From the NCBI GenBank assembly GCA_016800925.1, contig JABCPU010000110.1, positions 62,001 to 126,000 of the forward strand: a stretch of DNA of 64,000 nucleotides, read 5' to 3'. Position 1 is the first letter of the stretch. Every line of letters begins with the position of its first letter. Below, piece after piece: positions 44,124-56,248 of this stretch. This stretch comes from Suillus spraguei (Eukaryota > Basidiomycota > Agaricomycetes > Boletales > Suillaceae). The position numbers and the translations under genes are program-made. The notes beneath the pieces are model-generated. The model did not search any database. It was not told the DNA's origin and was given only the letters and a program-made list of their open reading frames with translations.

Positions 44124-45131
44124 CTACGGTATGAATGTCCATGTTATCATCGGAAGTAATGTCTTTGACTTGTGCAACAATGTTACAGTCCGACGCGATC
44201 CTCTTGTATTCTCCGAACCGTCAGTGGTACCATACAACAAGATTGATTGGACGTGGTGCGAGAGTTGGTGTAGTTTAGGAATATTAAAATGTTCACGAAC
44301 TTCAAGTTCGTGCAGAATATCCTTGTTGGCATGAAATACTGCAAGGGTGTTCTCCAGATATTCGAGGGTGTCAGATGTGTGTGTTCGGAGCTGTGCGAAG
44401 TAAGAAAAATCTAAGATAGCTCGTGCGACTACCAGCACTTGACTGGCAAATGAAAATTGATTGTGTTAGCACAAAGTTCAAGCCACAAGCATGACATCAA
44501 GCATACCTTGGGACAGCGCCGGCCAGTAACCCTATGAAAACACGTTGCATTTGTTTGTGTTCTGTGCCCGTCCATTGTTTTACTGCTGATATTCCTTTTT
44601 TGAAGTGCCGAAGACCTGGATAGTCTGGTATTGCCTTGAAGCGTGCATCCATCTCGGCTTCGCCAACAATTTCAAGATACCATTTCACCAAGTGATCTTT
44701 GAAGACACCCTTGTGGAACTGGTGTAGGAGGTCAGGTGTAAAAACAAGGAATATGTCTGTGTGCGGGAGATTGGCCGAGAAAGGACTGTAGACGGTGCGT
44801 AATCCAAAGTCTTCAAATTCAGTTGGATGTTGACCCTTTTTTCGCTTCTCTAAGATTTCTTTTATCAACTGGGGGTCCGTATTGGTGAACTCAGTGGATT
44901 GCCTCTTTCATCCGCCGTGACCAGGCACTTTGGGCAGCGATTCTCTTTGCAACATGCCACAAGACATTGTTCTGGAAAATCCGCCACATGAGCTGCAAGG
45001 ATCGGGTATATTCGACGGACCATCGAGTCGGCACAGACCATTTCAACACCGTCTCGTCCTGTGGCAATGAGTGGTTGGAGCAGGAGAGACATACAATGGT
45101 GGAAGAGTCTTATTGTAACGTTTGCAGACGA
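44124..45131 (-). pseudogene. Plavaka-type (CACTA-related) transposase fragment
   Basis: Reads, from right to left, [118 protein letters not shown] and, after an intron (about 44448-44506), LDFSYFAQLRTHTSDTLEYL and HFNIPKLHQLSHHV. These are the core blocks of fungal Plavaka transposases, which cut and paste DNA by a DDE-type reaction. The N-terminal zinc finger part and the C-terminal half after YGTTDG are missing, so it is a relic. Confidence 0.82.
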
Positions 45132-45784
45132 AACGTTGTCTCATCATTCAGGTTAACTGACCTGCCAGAAGATGATGGTGAGGATCTGATATGGAGCAAA
45201 GAAGACGATAAAGAATGATGACCTGCAACTCGCAAAGGGTTCTTATTGTTCAAGCTTACCCTCCAAAACGTCAAAATTGATTGTGTCTCCTAGATTCAGT
45301 GGACCAATTTCCCTGGTAATCATATTGGGTGCATAGTATGAGTGTTGACTCGAATGTGTACTAATTTCTAGGACGTTATAAGATTGTTCAATTTGAGTCT
45401 GTTCCCACCACTGGGACATCGCTATCGTGGTATTGTTTCAGGACCCCGTGATGTAGTTGGTGCGACCCGCTCTGGAGAGTACCCATTTCTTACTCCGCAG
45501 CTTAGTTGCATCACCATCTGAAACGTTAGTCCGTAATGTGTAGTTTAGGAAAAATCCAGTAAGAATATCCGTTCTTGCCTTATTGATCGCGGTGTGTACT
45601 TATTGTGGTACGAATCCAAGTACAAAAGCAAATTTAATATGGGTCTTTGAATGAATCTGCACAATAGTTTGGCGCGAGATGACAGTGCTGACGGAGAAGG
45701 TAATACCTAATGGATAAGTCTTCAATGTCTGCTTTGAAACATGCGGAATATCTATGCATGCAGGTGATAACACAAGTGTGATCA
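45132..45784. other. Spacer between transposase relic and WD40 relic
   Basis: No gene recognised; may contain further decayed Plavaka sequence upstream of the surviving core. Confidence 0.3.
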
Positions 45785-46085
45785 TCAAGTACAAATTAAC
45801 CAGGTTAGCAGGGTGCCAGCAGGATTAATGGCGATGGTATTGATATGTCCAGAGTGGCCCTGCCAAGGATTACCAACCTGCTCCCAGGTTGATGGCGTAT
45901 GGTACGATCGTTCGAACAGCCACATGTGAGAAGGCGTGTGCCATCGGGCGTCCACGCGAGTGACCAATTGTATTCTGTGTGAGCCTTTGAACCACTGGCT
46001 AGTACTGTTCCATTGGGAGAAAGGTCCAGCGAGTAGATATAATTGGAGTGGGCTTTGATGGGTTGGGTGGAGTGATTTTCCAGTT
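45785..46085 (-). pseudogene. WD40-repeat protein fragment with frameshift
   Basis: Two to three WD40 blades are visible: IKAHSNYIYSLDLSPNGTVL then ASGS, WSLAWTPDGTRLLTCGCSND then RTIR, and, after a one-base frame change near 45900, WEQVGNPWQGHSGHINTIAI with NPAGTLL. The GH..(x)n..W/S pattern and PDGT/PAGT turns are diagnostic. Neither a start nor an end can be set; remnants continue to about 46260 on the same strand with stops. Fungal WD40 repeats of this type occur in scaffold or STAND/NLR-like proteins, but no NACHT domain is seen here. Confidence 0.65.
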
Positions 46086-47555
46086 TCTCCGTGCCAGATG
46101 ATGCCTCTTGCCAGTATCACCGCTTGCTTATCGCGCGAACAACGTATTTTGTCTACAGCTCTGTTTTACCAATATCATGACGAAGCTACTTGTAGTCCCA
46201 AGTTCCCGAGTCGTTCGCTGCATCATGCTAGAGAATCGCCTCAGCTCAGTCATACGATTGTGATCGCGCCAGGTTTTGAATAAGTGCATTGCCCGTAATT
46301 TTCTAAACCTAAATCCTCTGTAGCTAAACATTTGAGAAATGCACCTTTGCTAAGACACAATAATATAACTTCACCGTAAAAGACTATTGTTACCTGAGTT
46401 GCTTATTACTAGACCAAATGCGATGAATAATTTAGTTCTGATTGACAGATGGGTGATGAAATTCAGGCTGCGGCTCAGCTTACTTACATTTACGTGTTCT
46501 GCGGTTGCCTTCCATTCCTGCAGAAGCGTTGAGCATGGTCGAAGTGGGAAAGATGTTTCTATCAAACTGTTAGTTATGGACAAATCTGGGCCCAGAAACT
46601 CTCTTGTCGGCGGTTTCAGCCGCCAGCCTATCTGTAAAATGAAGTCGCCTTACAATTTTCTGCACCAGGATTCTATTTCAGCTGTCGGTCTGAGCCACCT
46701 GGAGCTCATGATCACCACGAGGTCTCCACATCTTCACCGGTGACGGATGTCAATTAAATAACATCCCCATTATGCAAAACGTTGATCTAATAGGCACTAG
46801 TCTTACCAAAAGAAACACCGCGCACACACATAAGTACGAGGCAGTTGGGCATCAGGAACCATTCATGATCTAACAGTGTTATGGATGCTGAAGGAACGCT
46901 CTCGCCGTCATAGCCCAACCTATCGGCCGCTCGATCAAATACTCCTAAAGTTATGGTTGACTGATTGTAGTCTGTATGGGCATGTAGCAAAGCCAGCCCA
47001 CAAGACAAGCGCGCCATCCACAAATGATAACACGAGGACTTGAGATTGTTCCTGTTGTCAGTGCGGTACTAGCGACGGCGAGAAGTGGCCAAGCAATGGC
47101 GGTGAGAGATAGTTGTACGTGCGAGGATGGCAGGGTGCTCTGTGTCGCTGCGTTAGGGCTCACTTCCTATTCTGGGGTCGTCGTCGAGATTGCTAGTCCA
47201 AACGTACTCGATAGTACTCAGACGGTAAAGCTAAGTCTCAGCCTGTAATGGTCACTGCAAGGGATATAGTCGGAATCCTCGCCGGGCTTGGGCGCCTCGG
47301 TCAGACCAGGACGCAGAATCTCCATGTCATATGTGTCTACACTGGCCATGGAAGGCATGTGGGAATGTGGGAAGCTTTGATCTCAAGAGTGCGACAGTGT
47401 CACAGAGCGCTGAGCAATGACCAGCGACAAACAGTACTAGTACTTGAACCAGCCAAGTGATATTCCAAGTGCAAAAAACACTGGTATAATGTTGTGATAG
47501 GTACAAAAACAAAGCTATGACATTTCTACATGTTGTGCCGCACATAGTCCAATTT
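46086..47555. other. Region with decayed sequence, no supported gene
   Basis: Possible further WD40 remains up to about 46300. The rest has scattered open frames on both strands with no recognisable domain. Confidence 0.35.
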
Positions 47556-50500
47556 CTATATCCTCTCAGGCTCTGCACCATCTGATCCGCGATCCTGTGC
47601 CACCGCTTCCTCTGATCGTGTCTGTTGAGCTGCTGCCAATCTCTTATCTTCCTGTCGTTGGGCTAACTTCGACCACAGCTTAGATTGAAGTTCTTTCACA
47701 TCTATAATCGCGAGCTGCTTCTCCAACAAACCGCGGAGATCAAGACCATGACGCGCGAGGCGCGGTAGAATAGACACATACTGTAGTGCCTGGAGAGGGT
47801 CTCTGATGTCGTAGTGTCGAATGTTCCGCTCCATGACGTAGATTTGCTACATCACTGGTGAATTCCTTTGAAAATGGTGAACAAAGAGAGCACATACCTT
47901 ATTTGTCATCCATGCCATTGTGACTGCACCAAGTGTGCCGTTAACAATTAGTCCAAAGACAGGTTTGTCTACGATCCCGAGTTTAGAAAGGAAGGTGACC
48001 GCTGAAACCAAATACGTTTTCATCTGATTCATGGAAGTCGAAATTGCGGACTCATCCTTCTTTTTGTACTCAGCCAATAAGACTGGAAGTAGTAGGTTTT
48101 GTTGACTAGGTTCGTCGCAGGGGGCATCCTTGGAAAGTATTGCTTCTTGTGTCTGCGTCACTTGATTGCGATCAGGATGGTGGAGGAATGGGTTGTGCAA
48201 CTGTTTTCGATCGGGTTTTCCGGATTCCGGTACGCGAGAAGAGGAGGGGACCTGAAGTGATGTGCCGGATATTGTGTTTCGGCGGTGACCAACCGGCGTT
48301 TCGATCTGGTGTGGAGTTTCCCCCATGCTTGTGTCGAGCTTGTCCGGCTTTGGACCCTGGACAAGCATAAAGAATTTCAAAAACTTGTCCTTCTCCTCGA
48401 TGCTGGATATGCGTTGCAACATCGCAGTGGCAACGCCAGAACATGGAATGACAAGGATCGCGTCACATTTTCCAGTCACCGGTTCCTTAGAGGAGTGATC
48501 TGCAATCACTTCAGCAAATTTGCCCATCGAGAGTCGACGCTTAATGTCGTCAGAAGATTGATTTGCTTGATCTCGCGCGGCTGCGGCCTGCTCCCAACTG
48601 CCACTGGTCTCTCTAGTCAAAGGACTGCATTGCTCCTGTTCAAGGCAGAGGTTCTGGTATTCCCGAGTGGCCTTGTTGGCTCGTGACGCAAAGGAAGCGT
48701 CATCTACTGCGAGATTACAAGCCAGGTTCAGCTGTCGCTCCAGCCTAGACGAATAATTTCCATATAATTAGAATGAAGATCGCCTAGCATATGAACCACG
48801 CACAACACATCCCGTTTCGAGGGAACGGGCTGGAAGAAGTTGAGAAGCAGAGCATCCCATTCATGACGCCGATCGGCTTCGCTGGCGCCCTGCAACTTTG
48901 CAATATCGTCACACTGGCGAGCACTGGTGACAGCGTGCAATAGAACTGAAAACTTGGACGAAATAAACTCGACATCCTCCAATGACGGAACATCATTTGG
49001 GGTGGACTGGCAATTAGGACCGCCGTTCATGGTGCATAGATCTGTTCTGATTCCCGACACAACGCGATCTACCTTGGCATTCGATAGCTGCCCGATGTCA
49101 TGAGAATTAGTACCAAAAGTGATCCTACAGACTCACTATGGTTCTGATATCATCCGACCAGCTAAATTCCGTCATTTTATCATACAACTCTACCATTGTA
49201 TTAATTCCGGTCTTCTTCGCTAGTTCTTCAGACTGTACTGGGATCCGACCGACGGTGAACGCATTGCGTTCAAACAGCCAGTTGGATAATGTCATACTGT
49301 CACCAAGGCCGGTATCAGACAGAGCGGCAAATCTGGATGCGAGAAACGATCATTGAACGGTAGTCAGCCAAGAAACAGGTTCCATACTGCGAATTTGGGT
49401 ATGGGCTGGGTGCACGCGATGAGGTCGATGTCTTGACCTCAGATAACGATCGTGGCGTTGGACTGGTCCTTTTTGATGATCTCTTCGAGGACGATGGTTG
49501 CGGCCCTCTTCCTCAGCAGGTAAAATAAGATCATGAATAGAGTAACTGATGCAAACTTACCGTCCTTTCACGTTTATCGCGCGGGCCTCTTGGGGGGCCC
49601 TAAAGCTTCGAGTTAGTTTTGTGTTGATAAGCGTGACACAGCTTAAATTACTGACCGGATGTTTGCGCCATGGACTTGTTCATCCTCGACGATCGTCGCA
49701 AGCAAGGGAGAACTCATTGTTTCGTATGATACAAGCGCAGTATCCGAGAGCAGGGGAGGAGTAGGAGGACTAGATGAGGATGATGCCTCGCTAAATGGGC
49801 ATTAACATTCTGACTTACAAGTAAAAATAAAAAGTCGTACCTAGAACTCGTCTCCACGTGTACCTGGTGGGTCCAGGACGCCACCCGTTCGTCCAATAGT
49901 CCTCCAGACTGAGTTTCAAAGTCGGGTAAATCGGATCTCCAGTGCAACGGAGTCAGGGAATCGACTGCTTCTATCGATATCGAACCCTTGATATCTTCGA
50001 ATTGAGTCCGCAACCCCAAAATGAATTGGGCAAGGTTGATAGCAGAACAGGTGTCGGTGAAATCAAACACCCCCATCGAGGAATCTAAGCCGATATCTGC
50101 CGCTAAAGCGAGGTGCGCTGCAGGCTACAGGAAGGTCAACGTGGAAAAATATGCAGTGATTTTGAACTTGCCATGTGGCCTTTCTCTGACTGATCGGGGT
50201 CGAGCCACCCGAAAATGGCCGTGGCAATCGTACCGGTGCTAGAACAGCACAGGCCGACAACAGGCTGACGGATCCCCCACACGCGTCTCTGATAAAGAGT
50301 GCTGCACAATAGAGGAACGATATTATGGGAGTCGGCGACTAATAAAACTGGGACCACAGCAGAAAGGCGTCTGCCTCGACCCGAAAGCATGTGCGCTTGC
50401 AAGGGCAGGTCGAGTGACTCAATAGAACCATCGCTCGAGTCAGAATCTGCGGAATGCATTGACTCATCCTCGTCCTCCTCGTTTCGCGAGCTGGTCCTGG

Positions 50501-51038
50501 ACGTGTTAGAATGGGTCCTAGGCGCAGAAAAGATGGCATGTGCAGCAAGAAGAGTGGCACGTCCGTCGATGAGATTTAGCGGCTGACTCGCCACGTTCTG
50601 AGCTCGTGGCATGATGAACGATGCATCTTCGCTGTGATGATATTTGGTTCTTGCTTCAATGCTTGACGAGCATGTCACTTACAGAATCATAACATCTGAG
50701 GACAACGTATTTGACAATGCATGGAGGAGCTGAGACCAAAGGGGAACAGTAGATCTCTCGCCACCGTAATGAGGAAGCTCAGCAAGTGCGCTTAGTCCTG
50801 CGGCTGTTGACTGAATCAAGACCTGAAAATCCTTTGCAGTGTATGAATCTGATGCAAGTGCTCCATGGGAAACGAGTGGCTCTAAAAAATTCGAGGACGA
50901 CGCACTGGAAAGATGCTCCGAGACGTTACTTGAGCTGTCGGGACAGTGGAACGGCGACAGCAAGGAAGTAATACCGCGCACTGGTTCAGGCCAGCCTGTA
51001 GGTTGGGTCACGTAGTGGACAACCCCGCCGAAAGTCAT
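47556..51038 (-). CDS. Large multi-exon Agaricomycete hypothetical protein, possible nuclease-like fold
   Basis: Starts MTFGGVVHYVTQPTGWPEPV at 51038 and ends ..DRGSDGAEPERI at 47556. Exons in order include LIQSTAAGLSALAELPHYGG, a Ser/Asp/Glu-rich low-complexity part, LYQRRVWGIRQPVVGLCCSS, SMGVFDFTDTCSAINLAQFI, FAALSDTGLGDSMTLSNWLF with FTVGRIPVQSEELAKKTG, CVVHMLGDLHSNYMEIIRLG, LLLPVLLAEYKKKDESAIST with KTYLVSAVTFLSKLGIVD, and YDIRDPLQALQYVSILPRL. The AEYKKK strand preceded by acidic residues resembles the E-x-K half of PD-(D/E)XK folds, but this is weak. Many introns of about 50-60 nt separate these blocks. No stop was proven inside exons, though the stretch 49400-49560 was not resolved. Function unknown. 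Confidence 0.6.
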
Positions 51039-51466
51039 TATAAGTCAAGCGGTGTAGACTTTGGAAGCACTTGGTGGTTAGTTGTACTAGCACGTAGTGC
51101 TTAAAAGTTAACGGTAGATTCAGCAGTATGCAATTGATCGAAGAATGTCAATGATCGACTGTGGTCATTATTCGGTCACGTGCACTCTGTACGTGTTTTG
51201 CACGTGTGACAAATTACAGTCCTAACTTTTTCGGTTACAGCGATACTTAACGAAATCACGCAAAACAAAGTAAGCACTTGTTATGAGATCACGGGGTACT
51301 GAATACTGTGCCAAGTGATTAGTTTGCTGACGTTGCTGTGAAGCACTACGATGCTATAGATCATGAATAGGGTATCAAGAGTACTTCTACTGATTCCGTA
51401 AGTGTTTTGCACACCCAGAAAGCACAACAGTATTGCTTTTTGGAACCGAAGAGGCGAATATTAATC
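51039..51466. other. Promoter region and relic of the small orphan gene
   Basis: Left part is the promoter of the large gene on the minus strand. From 51238 the plus strand resembles the second exon of the 36-kb orphan gene (CGATACTTAACGAAATCACG, TGATTAGTTTGCTGACGTTG), with indels that destroy the frame. Confidence 0.45.
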
Positions 51467-52081
51467 TCGCGTTGTGTGTCTGACCTCCATAATCGGGGTA
51501 GGCGACCTTTACTGATGAAATTCCTCGTCAGTGATGCTTGGTCTTCATCCTGGTTTTTAAAGGTAGCGCAGGTTCTGAATGAACCATACCTCAGGAATTA
51601 TGGAGGTCCCACGTTCCAAAATATTACATAACACCTCGTCGAAGGGGTATGTGCTCCCTATTCTTCCTCAGCAGCCAGTACTTATCTCCCATAGTTCCTG
51701 CTAAGCGACCTTTGGTCAAACGCGTCCCTGCTCCGGGGCTCTCCGCAGTTTATATTGCTCATGAGGCTAGTCCATTACAGCGTCTCGCCCCTCGCCATGC
51801 CCTCTTTCAAAGTGGCTGTCTTGGAGATGACGAAGCATCGTGTGATCTTTTTTCTGATATCTTCCTTCACTCGACTTTACGAACCAGTCTAGAACCTTTA
51901 CACTCGATGTCGTGTCATCCGTAATCAGAACATCCACACTGCTCGGAACTTCCAACAAGACCTCGCTTTGCAACATCCCCCAGTACATACTTGTAGTTAT
52001 GACGTCTATTGTACATAATTATATTGTGACATTGCGCCCAATACAAACATGGTGATTGTCGGCATCTCGACAACCCTGCAT
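51467..52081. repeat. Duplicated non-coding block downstream of MDR copy 4
   Basis: Third copy of the block at 7500-8189, running up to the MDR stop codon. Confidence 0.6.
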
Positions 52082-53326
52082 TTACTGTGTTTCTTGAGGG
52101 TGAACAACCAACTTCGTTCCAGACACCTGTCCCAATTCCATCCTTTCCAGTCCTCCGACAATACCTTCAAGCCCATTCGGGAGTACTTCATACTTGTTCG
52201 GCTACATAACTGTGAGACATAGATCCAAAACAGTGGCCGCAGAACAAACCTTTATAGTACCCTCTGAGAGCCACGTTTCGACCATAGCCCACGAGCTGCG
52301 GCACAGCTCTTGATTTTCCGGGATGTGTGATAATCCTGAGGTATTGACGACCTTGCGCCCCCTGCCTTCGTCTTCCTTGACTGATGCAGGAAGGGTCACT
52401 ATGAGGGTGCCATCGTTTGCAAGTAACTCCCATGCAACAGACTGTGTTTCTGGTAACGAGATAGCGTCATAAATAAGTCCGATAGGGCTGTCAGTAACCT
52501 CGCTGATAGCTGCCTTCAGTTGTTTTCCCGAAAGGTTACGATCGAAAAAATGTGTTGCACCGTAATCCCTGACAAGCTCTTCGCTGCTTGGAGAGGCTGT
52601 GGTGATGATAGGATAAAATCCTGATAGACGAGCGAATTGAATAGCTGCAATACTGTTACTACGCGGCTGAATAGGCGAGAGTCCTACTTTGCTTACTGTA
52701 TAAACCCACAGACGAAGAACCGCCAAGGATGACAATCGGTGTCTTTGATTCGGGATCACCGGCGCTTTCCATCCAAGGAGGGGCTACTCCGGCCCCAAAT
52801 TGATTTCCGTACAAGCCCACCACCGCAGTAGTTAACCCCCCAGGAACAGTAGCTGCGCTATCGAAAGATTCGTTTGCAGGGATCTGGAATCGAATGTAGC
52901 TGACGGTGTAGTAAATGAACCTTCTCATGACTTACCTTTGCCGTAAATCTCGCAACAGTCAAGGCATACTGCTGGAACGCACCACTGTCATCAGTGAAAT
53001 TGCCTTGCGCAAATCTGTAACCAAGGATGAGCTTACAGACAGGTAAAAAGAAGAAAATAATTGTCTAACACTCTATCGCCTTTGCGAAAATTGTCAACAC
53101 CTTCCCCCATTTCCTCAACGATGCCAGCAATGTCCGAGCCCAGAACTGCAGGGTAATGGGTCAAGAACATCCCTGTGTTCCTGATCTTGTAGTCAACCGG
53201 GTTCAGAGCAGCAGATTGAATCTTGACCAGTAGTTCCCCAGCCCGAGGACTGGGAATTATGCGGGAGCCAAGCTCGAAGTTGCCCTGCTTTTTGGAAAGG
53301 AAAAGGGCTTTCTGTTGGAGAGACAT
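52082..53326 (-). CDS. MDR-superfamily reductase, array copy 4
   Basis: Five-exon MDR gene from MSLQQKALFLSKKQGNFELG to HPQETQ. GroES-like part has IIPSPRAGELLVKIQSAALN, then IPANESFDSAATVPGGLTTA, cofactor loop GGSSSVGLYS-type at the exon 3 end, and LSGKQLKAAISEVTDSPIGL in exon 4. The last intron follows LSEGTIK. Coding frame is open in all exons examined. In exon 1 Arg replaces Gly in PSPGAG, a change not seen in the other copies. Confidence 0.83.
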
Positions 53327-53420
53327 GTAAGATATATACTAATCGCTACAGCGTGGTTGCAAGCGTCCCAACATTAAGCTACCTATATATAATTGAAAGC
53401 TCTTGATGAGCAAGAAACGG
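53327..53420 (-). promoter_or_regulatory. Shared MDR core promoter, copy 4
   Basis: TATA-like AATTATATATAGGTAGC on the gene strand (about 53379-53395), preceded by the conserved block CTTGATGAGCAAGAAA (53402-53417, plus strand). Confidence 0.55.
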
Positions 53421-53694
53421 TATCATGGATTATTCATGATCATCGGACGTACTTACGGGCAATTTGTAAATGATAGGTATTAGTAAGCTACTATACCCTA
53501 GATACTTACTAAAACATGAAACCTTTGTCAAGCTCCTGTTGGTTGATGTTATTCATCAAAAAGTAGTCAACGCAAATGTGACCTTGAAAGTATCTGCAAG
53601 ACTCGGAGACGAGATACTTCGGCAGGCACGACCATCTACTGTCACAACAGCTTATTGAGTTCACTTAACTGGCACTAGTTGATCTATATTAATG
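53421..53694. other. Distal flank of MDR copy 4
   Basis: Shares GGATTATTCATGATCAT with the flank of copy 5 (about 55671). No gene supported. Confidence 0.35.
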
Positions 53695-54335
53695 CCATGT
53701 TGTGTGTCGACTTCCGTGACCAGTAGGCGACCTTTGCTAATGAAATTCATATTCGTCGGTGGTGCTTGGTCTTCACCCCAGTTTTTGTAACTAGCGCAAG
53801 TTTTGAATGAACCATAATAACCGTATATTTCAAGCCATCCGGAACCATACCCCAGGATTCATGGAGGTCGCACGTTCCAAAGTATTCCATAACACCTGTT
53901 TCACCTTGTCAAAGAGATACGTACTCTATATTCTTCCTCGGCAGCCAGTACCTTGTGTAGCTCCTGCTGAGCCATCCTTGGTCAAATGCGCCCCTCCTCC
54001 GGGACCCCCTACAGTTTATCTTGCTCGCGTGAGCCTAGTCTATTATAGCATCTCGCTTCTCGTCAAACATTTCTTTCAAATTGGCTGCCTTGAAGATGAC
54101 GAGACATGGTGTAATCTTTTTGCAATTTCTTCTTTCACTCGAATTCATGAACCACAGTCTGGGACCCTCAAACTCGCAATCGTCTCAACCACAACCATGA
54201 CACGCTGGTCCTTGCCTTTACACGTTGGAACTTCCAATAAGAGCTCTCCTTGCAACCATCAGTACGTACTTATATGGTGTCATTGCGCCCTATACAAACA
54301 CAGTGATAGTACTTGGTATCGCGACAACCCTGCAT
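53695..54335. repeat. Duplicated non-coding block downstream of MDR copy 5
   Basis: Fourth copy of the block at 7500-8189. The plus strand has an open frame (from 53807) that matches frames in other copies only in part, so coding is doubtful. Confidence 0.6.
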
Positions 54336-55575
54336 TTACTGTGTTTCCTGAGGGTGAGCAACCAACTTCGTTCCAGACACTTGTCCCAACTCCATCCTTT
54401 CCAGTCCTCCAATAATACCTTCAAGTCCGTTCGGAAGTACTTCATACCTGTTCGGCTACATAACAATGAAACATAGATTCAAAACACTATTCGCAGAGCA
54501 AACCTTAATAGTACCCTCAGCAAGCCACGTTTCGACCATAGCCCAGGAGCTGCGACATAGCTCCTCATTTTGGGGGAGGTGTGGGCTTCCTACGGTCTGG
54601 AGGACCTTGCGCCCCCTGCCTTCGTCTTCTTTGACTGATGCAGGAAGGGTCAATACGAGGGTACCATTGTTTGCAAGCAATTCCCATCCAACAGACTGTG
54701 TTTCTGGTAACGAAATAGCGTCATAAATAAGTCCGATAGGGCTGTCAGTAACCTCGCTGATAGCTGCCTTCAGTTGTTTTCCCGAAAGGTTACGATCGAA
54801 AAAATGGGTTGCGCCGTAGTCCCTGACAAGCTCTTCGCTGCTCGGAGAGGCTGTAGTGATGATAGGATAAAATCCTGATAGACGAGCGAATTGGATAGCT
54901 GCAAGACTGTCAGCCTGACCATCACAATTGAAGTAAGTCCTGCTTCGCTTACCGTATGAACCCACAGAGGAAGAACCGCCGAGGATGACAATAGGTGTAT
55001 TTGACTCGACACTTTTCACCCAGGGAGGCGTTACCCCAGCCCCAAAATGATCTCCGTACAATCCCACCAGCGCAGTATCTAACCCAAGAGGAACAGTAGC
55101 TGCGCTATCAAAAGATTCGTTTGGAGGAATCTAAAAAGGGATATAGCTGACGATGTAGCAAATGAACTTTCTCATGACTTACCTTTGCCGTATAAGTAGC
55201 CTCGGTCAAGGTATACTGCTGAAATGCAGCAAAGTCGCTGGTGAATTTGCCACGTGCCAACCTGTAAAAATGGTTGAGCAGTCAGGGGGAAAAGACCCCG
55301 AGGAACGAAATTTCTAACACTCTATCGCCTTTGCGGAAATTGTCAACACCTTTCCCTAGTTCCTCGATGATACCAGCAATATCCGAGCCCAGGACGGCAG
55401 GGAAATGAGTCACGATTGTCCCTGTGTTCTTGATCTTGTAGTCAACCGGATTCAGAGCAGCAGATTGAATCTTGACCAGGAGCTGCCCAGCCCCAGGACT
55501 GGGGATTCTGCGGGAGCCAAGCTCAAATTTGCCCTGCTTTTCGGAAAGAAAAAGAGCTTTCTGTTGGAGAGACAT
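54336..55575 (-). CDS. MDR-superfamily reductase, array copy 5
   Basis: Five-exon MDR gene starting MSLQQKALFLSEKQGKFELG. It has HFPAVLGSDIAGIIEELGKG, GLYGDHFGAGVTPPWVKSVE (shorter than copies 1-4, which carry a few extra residues after the Ser), GGSSSVGSYG and LSGKQLKAAISEVTDSPIGL, ending ..HPQETQ. It belongs to a subgroup with copies 6 and 7. It is transcribed divergently from copy 6, with 673 bp between the two start codons. Confidence 0.83.
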
Positions 55576-56248
55576 GAAAAAATGCTAATGGGTACAGCGT
55601 GGTTGTCAGGCTCCCAGCTTTGCTAGCCATGTGATAATTGAAATTCTTGATGAGCAAGAAAGCATCACATGGATTATTCATGATCATGACGACATCAGCT
55701 TGATAACAAGCTCTGCTTGCAGCGTGGCAAGATATGCATGAAATGCTAGATTGAAATGGTAGGAGTATTACATAAGCGTGTTACCGAAGACAGGTAGTAC
55801 GTTGGAATCTCACTCCAGAAATAGTGGAATCGACGAGGCGTGCAGCGTTGGAGCAGGAACAGACCAGCAGCTTTAGTCTAGAGCAAAGCTGTGACAAGCC
55901 AGTGTGACAAACTTATTTACTTGCTGACCAAGCTGCCTGGCTGGTCCCAAATTTTCTTAATCCACTCACTAATTCGGAGAGGTTGCTATGAGCTTGTGGG
56001 ATTCCATCATGCTACTCTTTTCAAACATAATGCAGCACATTATACATGTCATATGAGTAATAGAGCTTATATCAAGCACTCCTATACCAACACCCGTCCG
56101 CTGCGTCGCATCATCACTGGCATGAATGATCCTATGATCCTTTCTTGCGCGCTCATCATACATTTTCAATCTATTCCAGATATATGATAAATAGCAAGGA
56201 GGGAAGAGTCAAAAGACGTTCAATCCCAGTCACCACAATTTCTGTTTC
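55576..56248. promoter_or_regulatory. Divergent promoter region between MDR copies 5 and 6
   Basis: On the copy 5 side the conserved CTTGATGAGCAAGAAA block lies at 55646-55661. On the copy 6 side a TATA-like GATATATGATAAATAGC lies about 60 bp before the ATG. The copy 5 flank (55690-55845) matches that of copy 3. An open frame at 55891-56187 is unsupported. Co-regulation of the pair is plausible but inferred. Confidence 0.55.
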
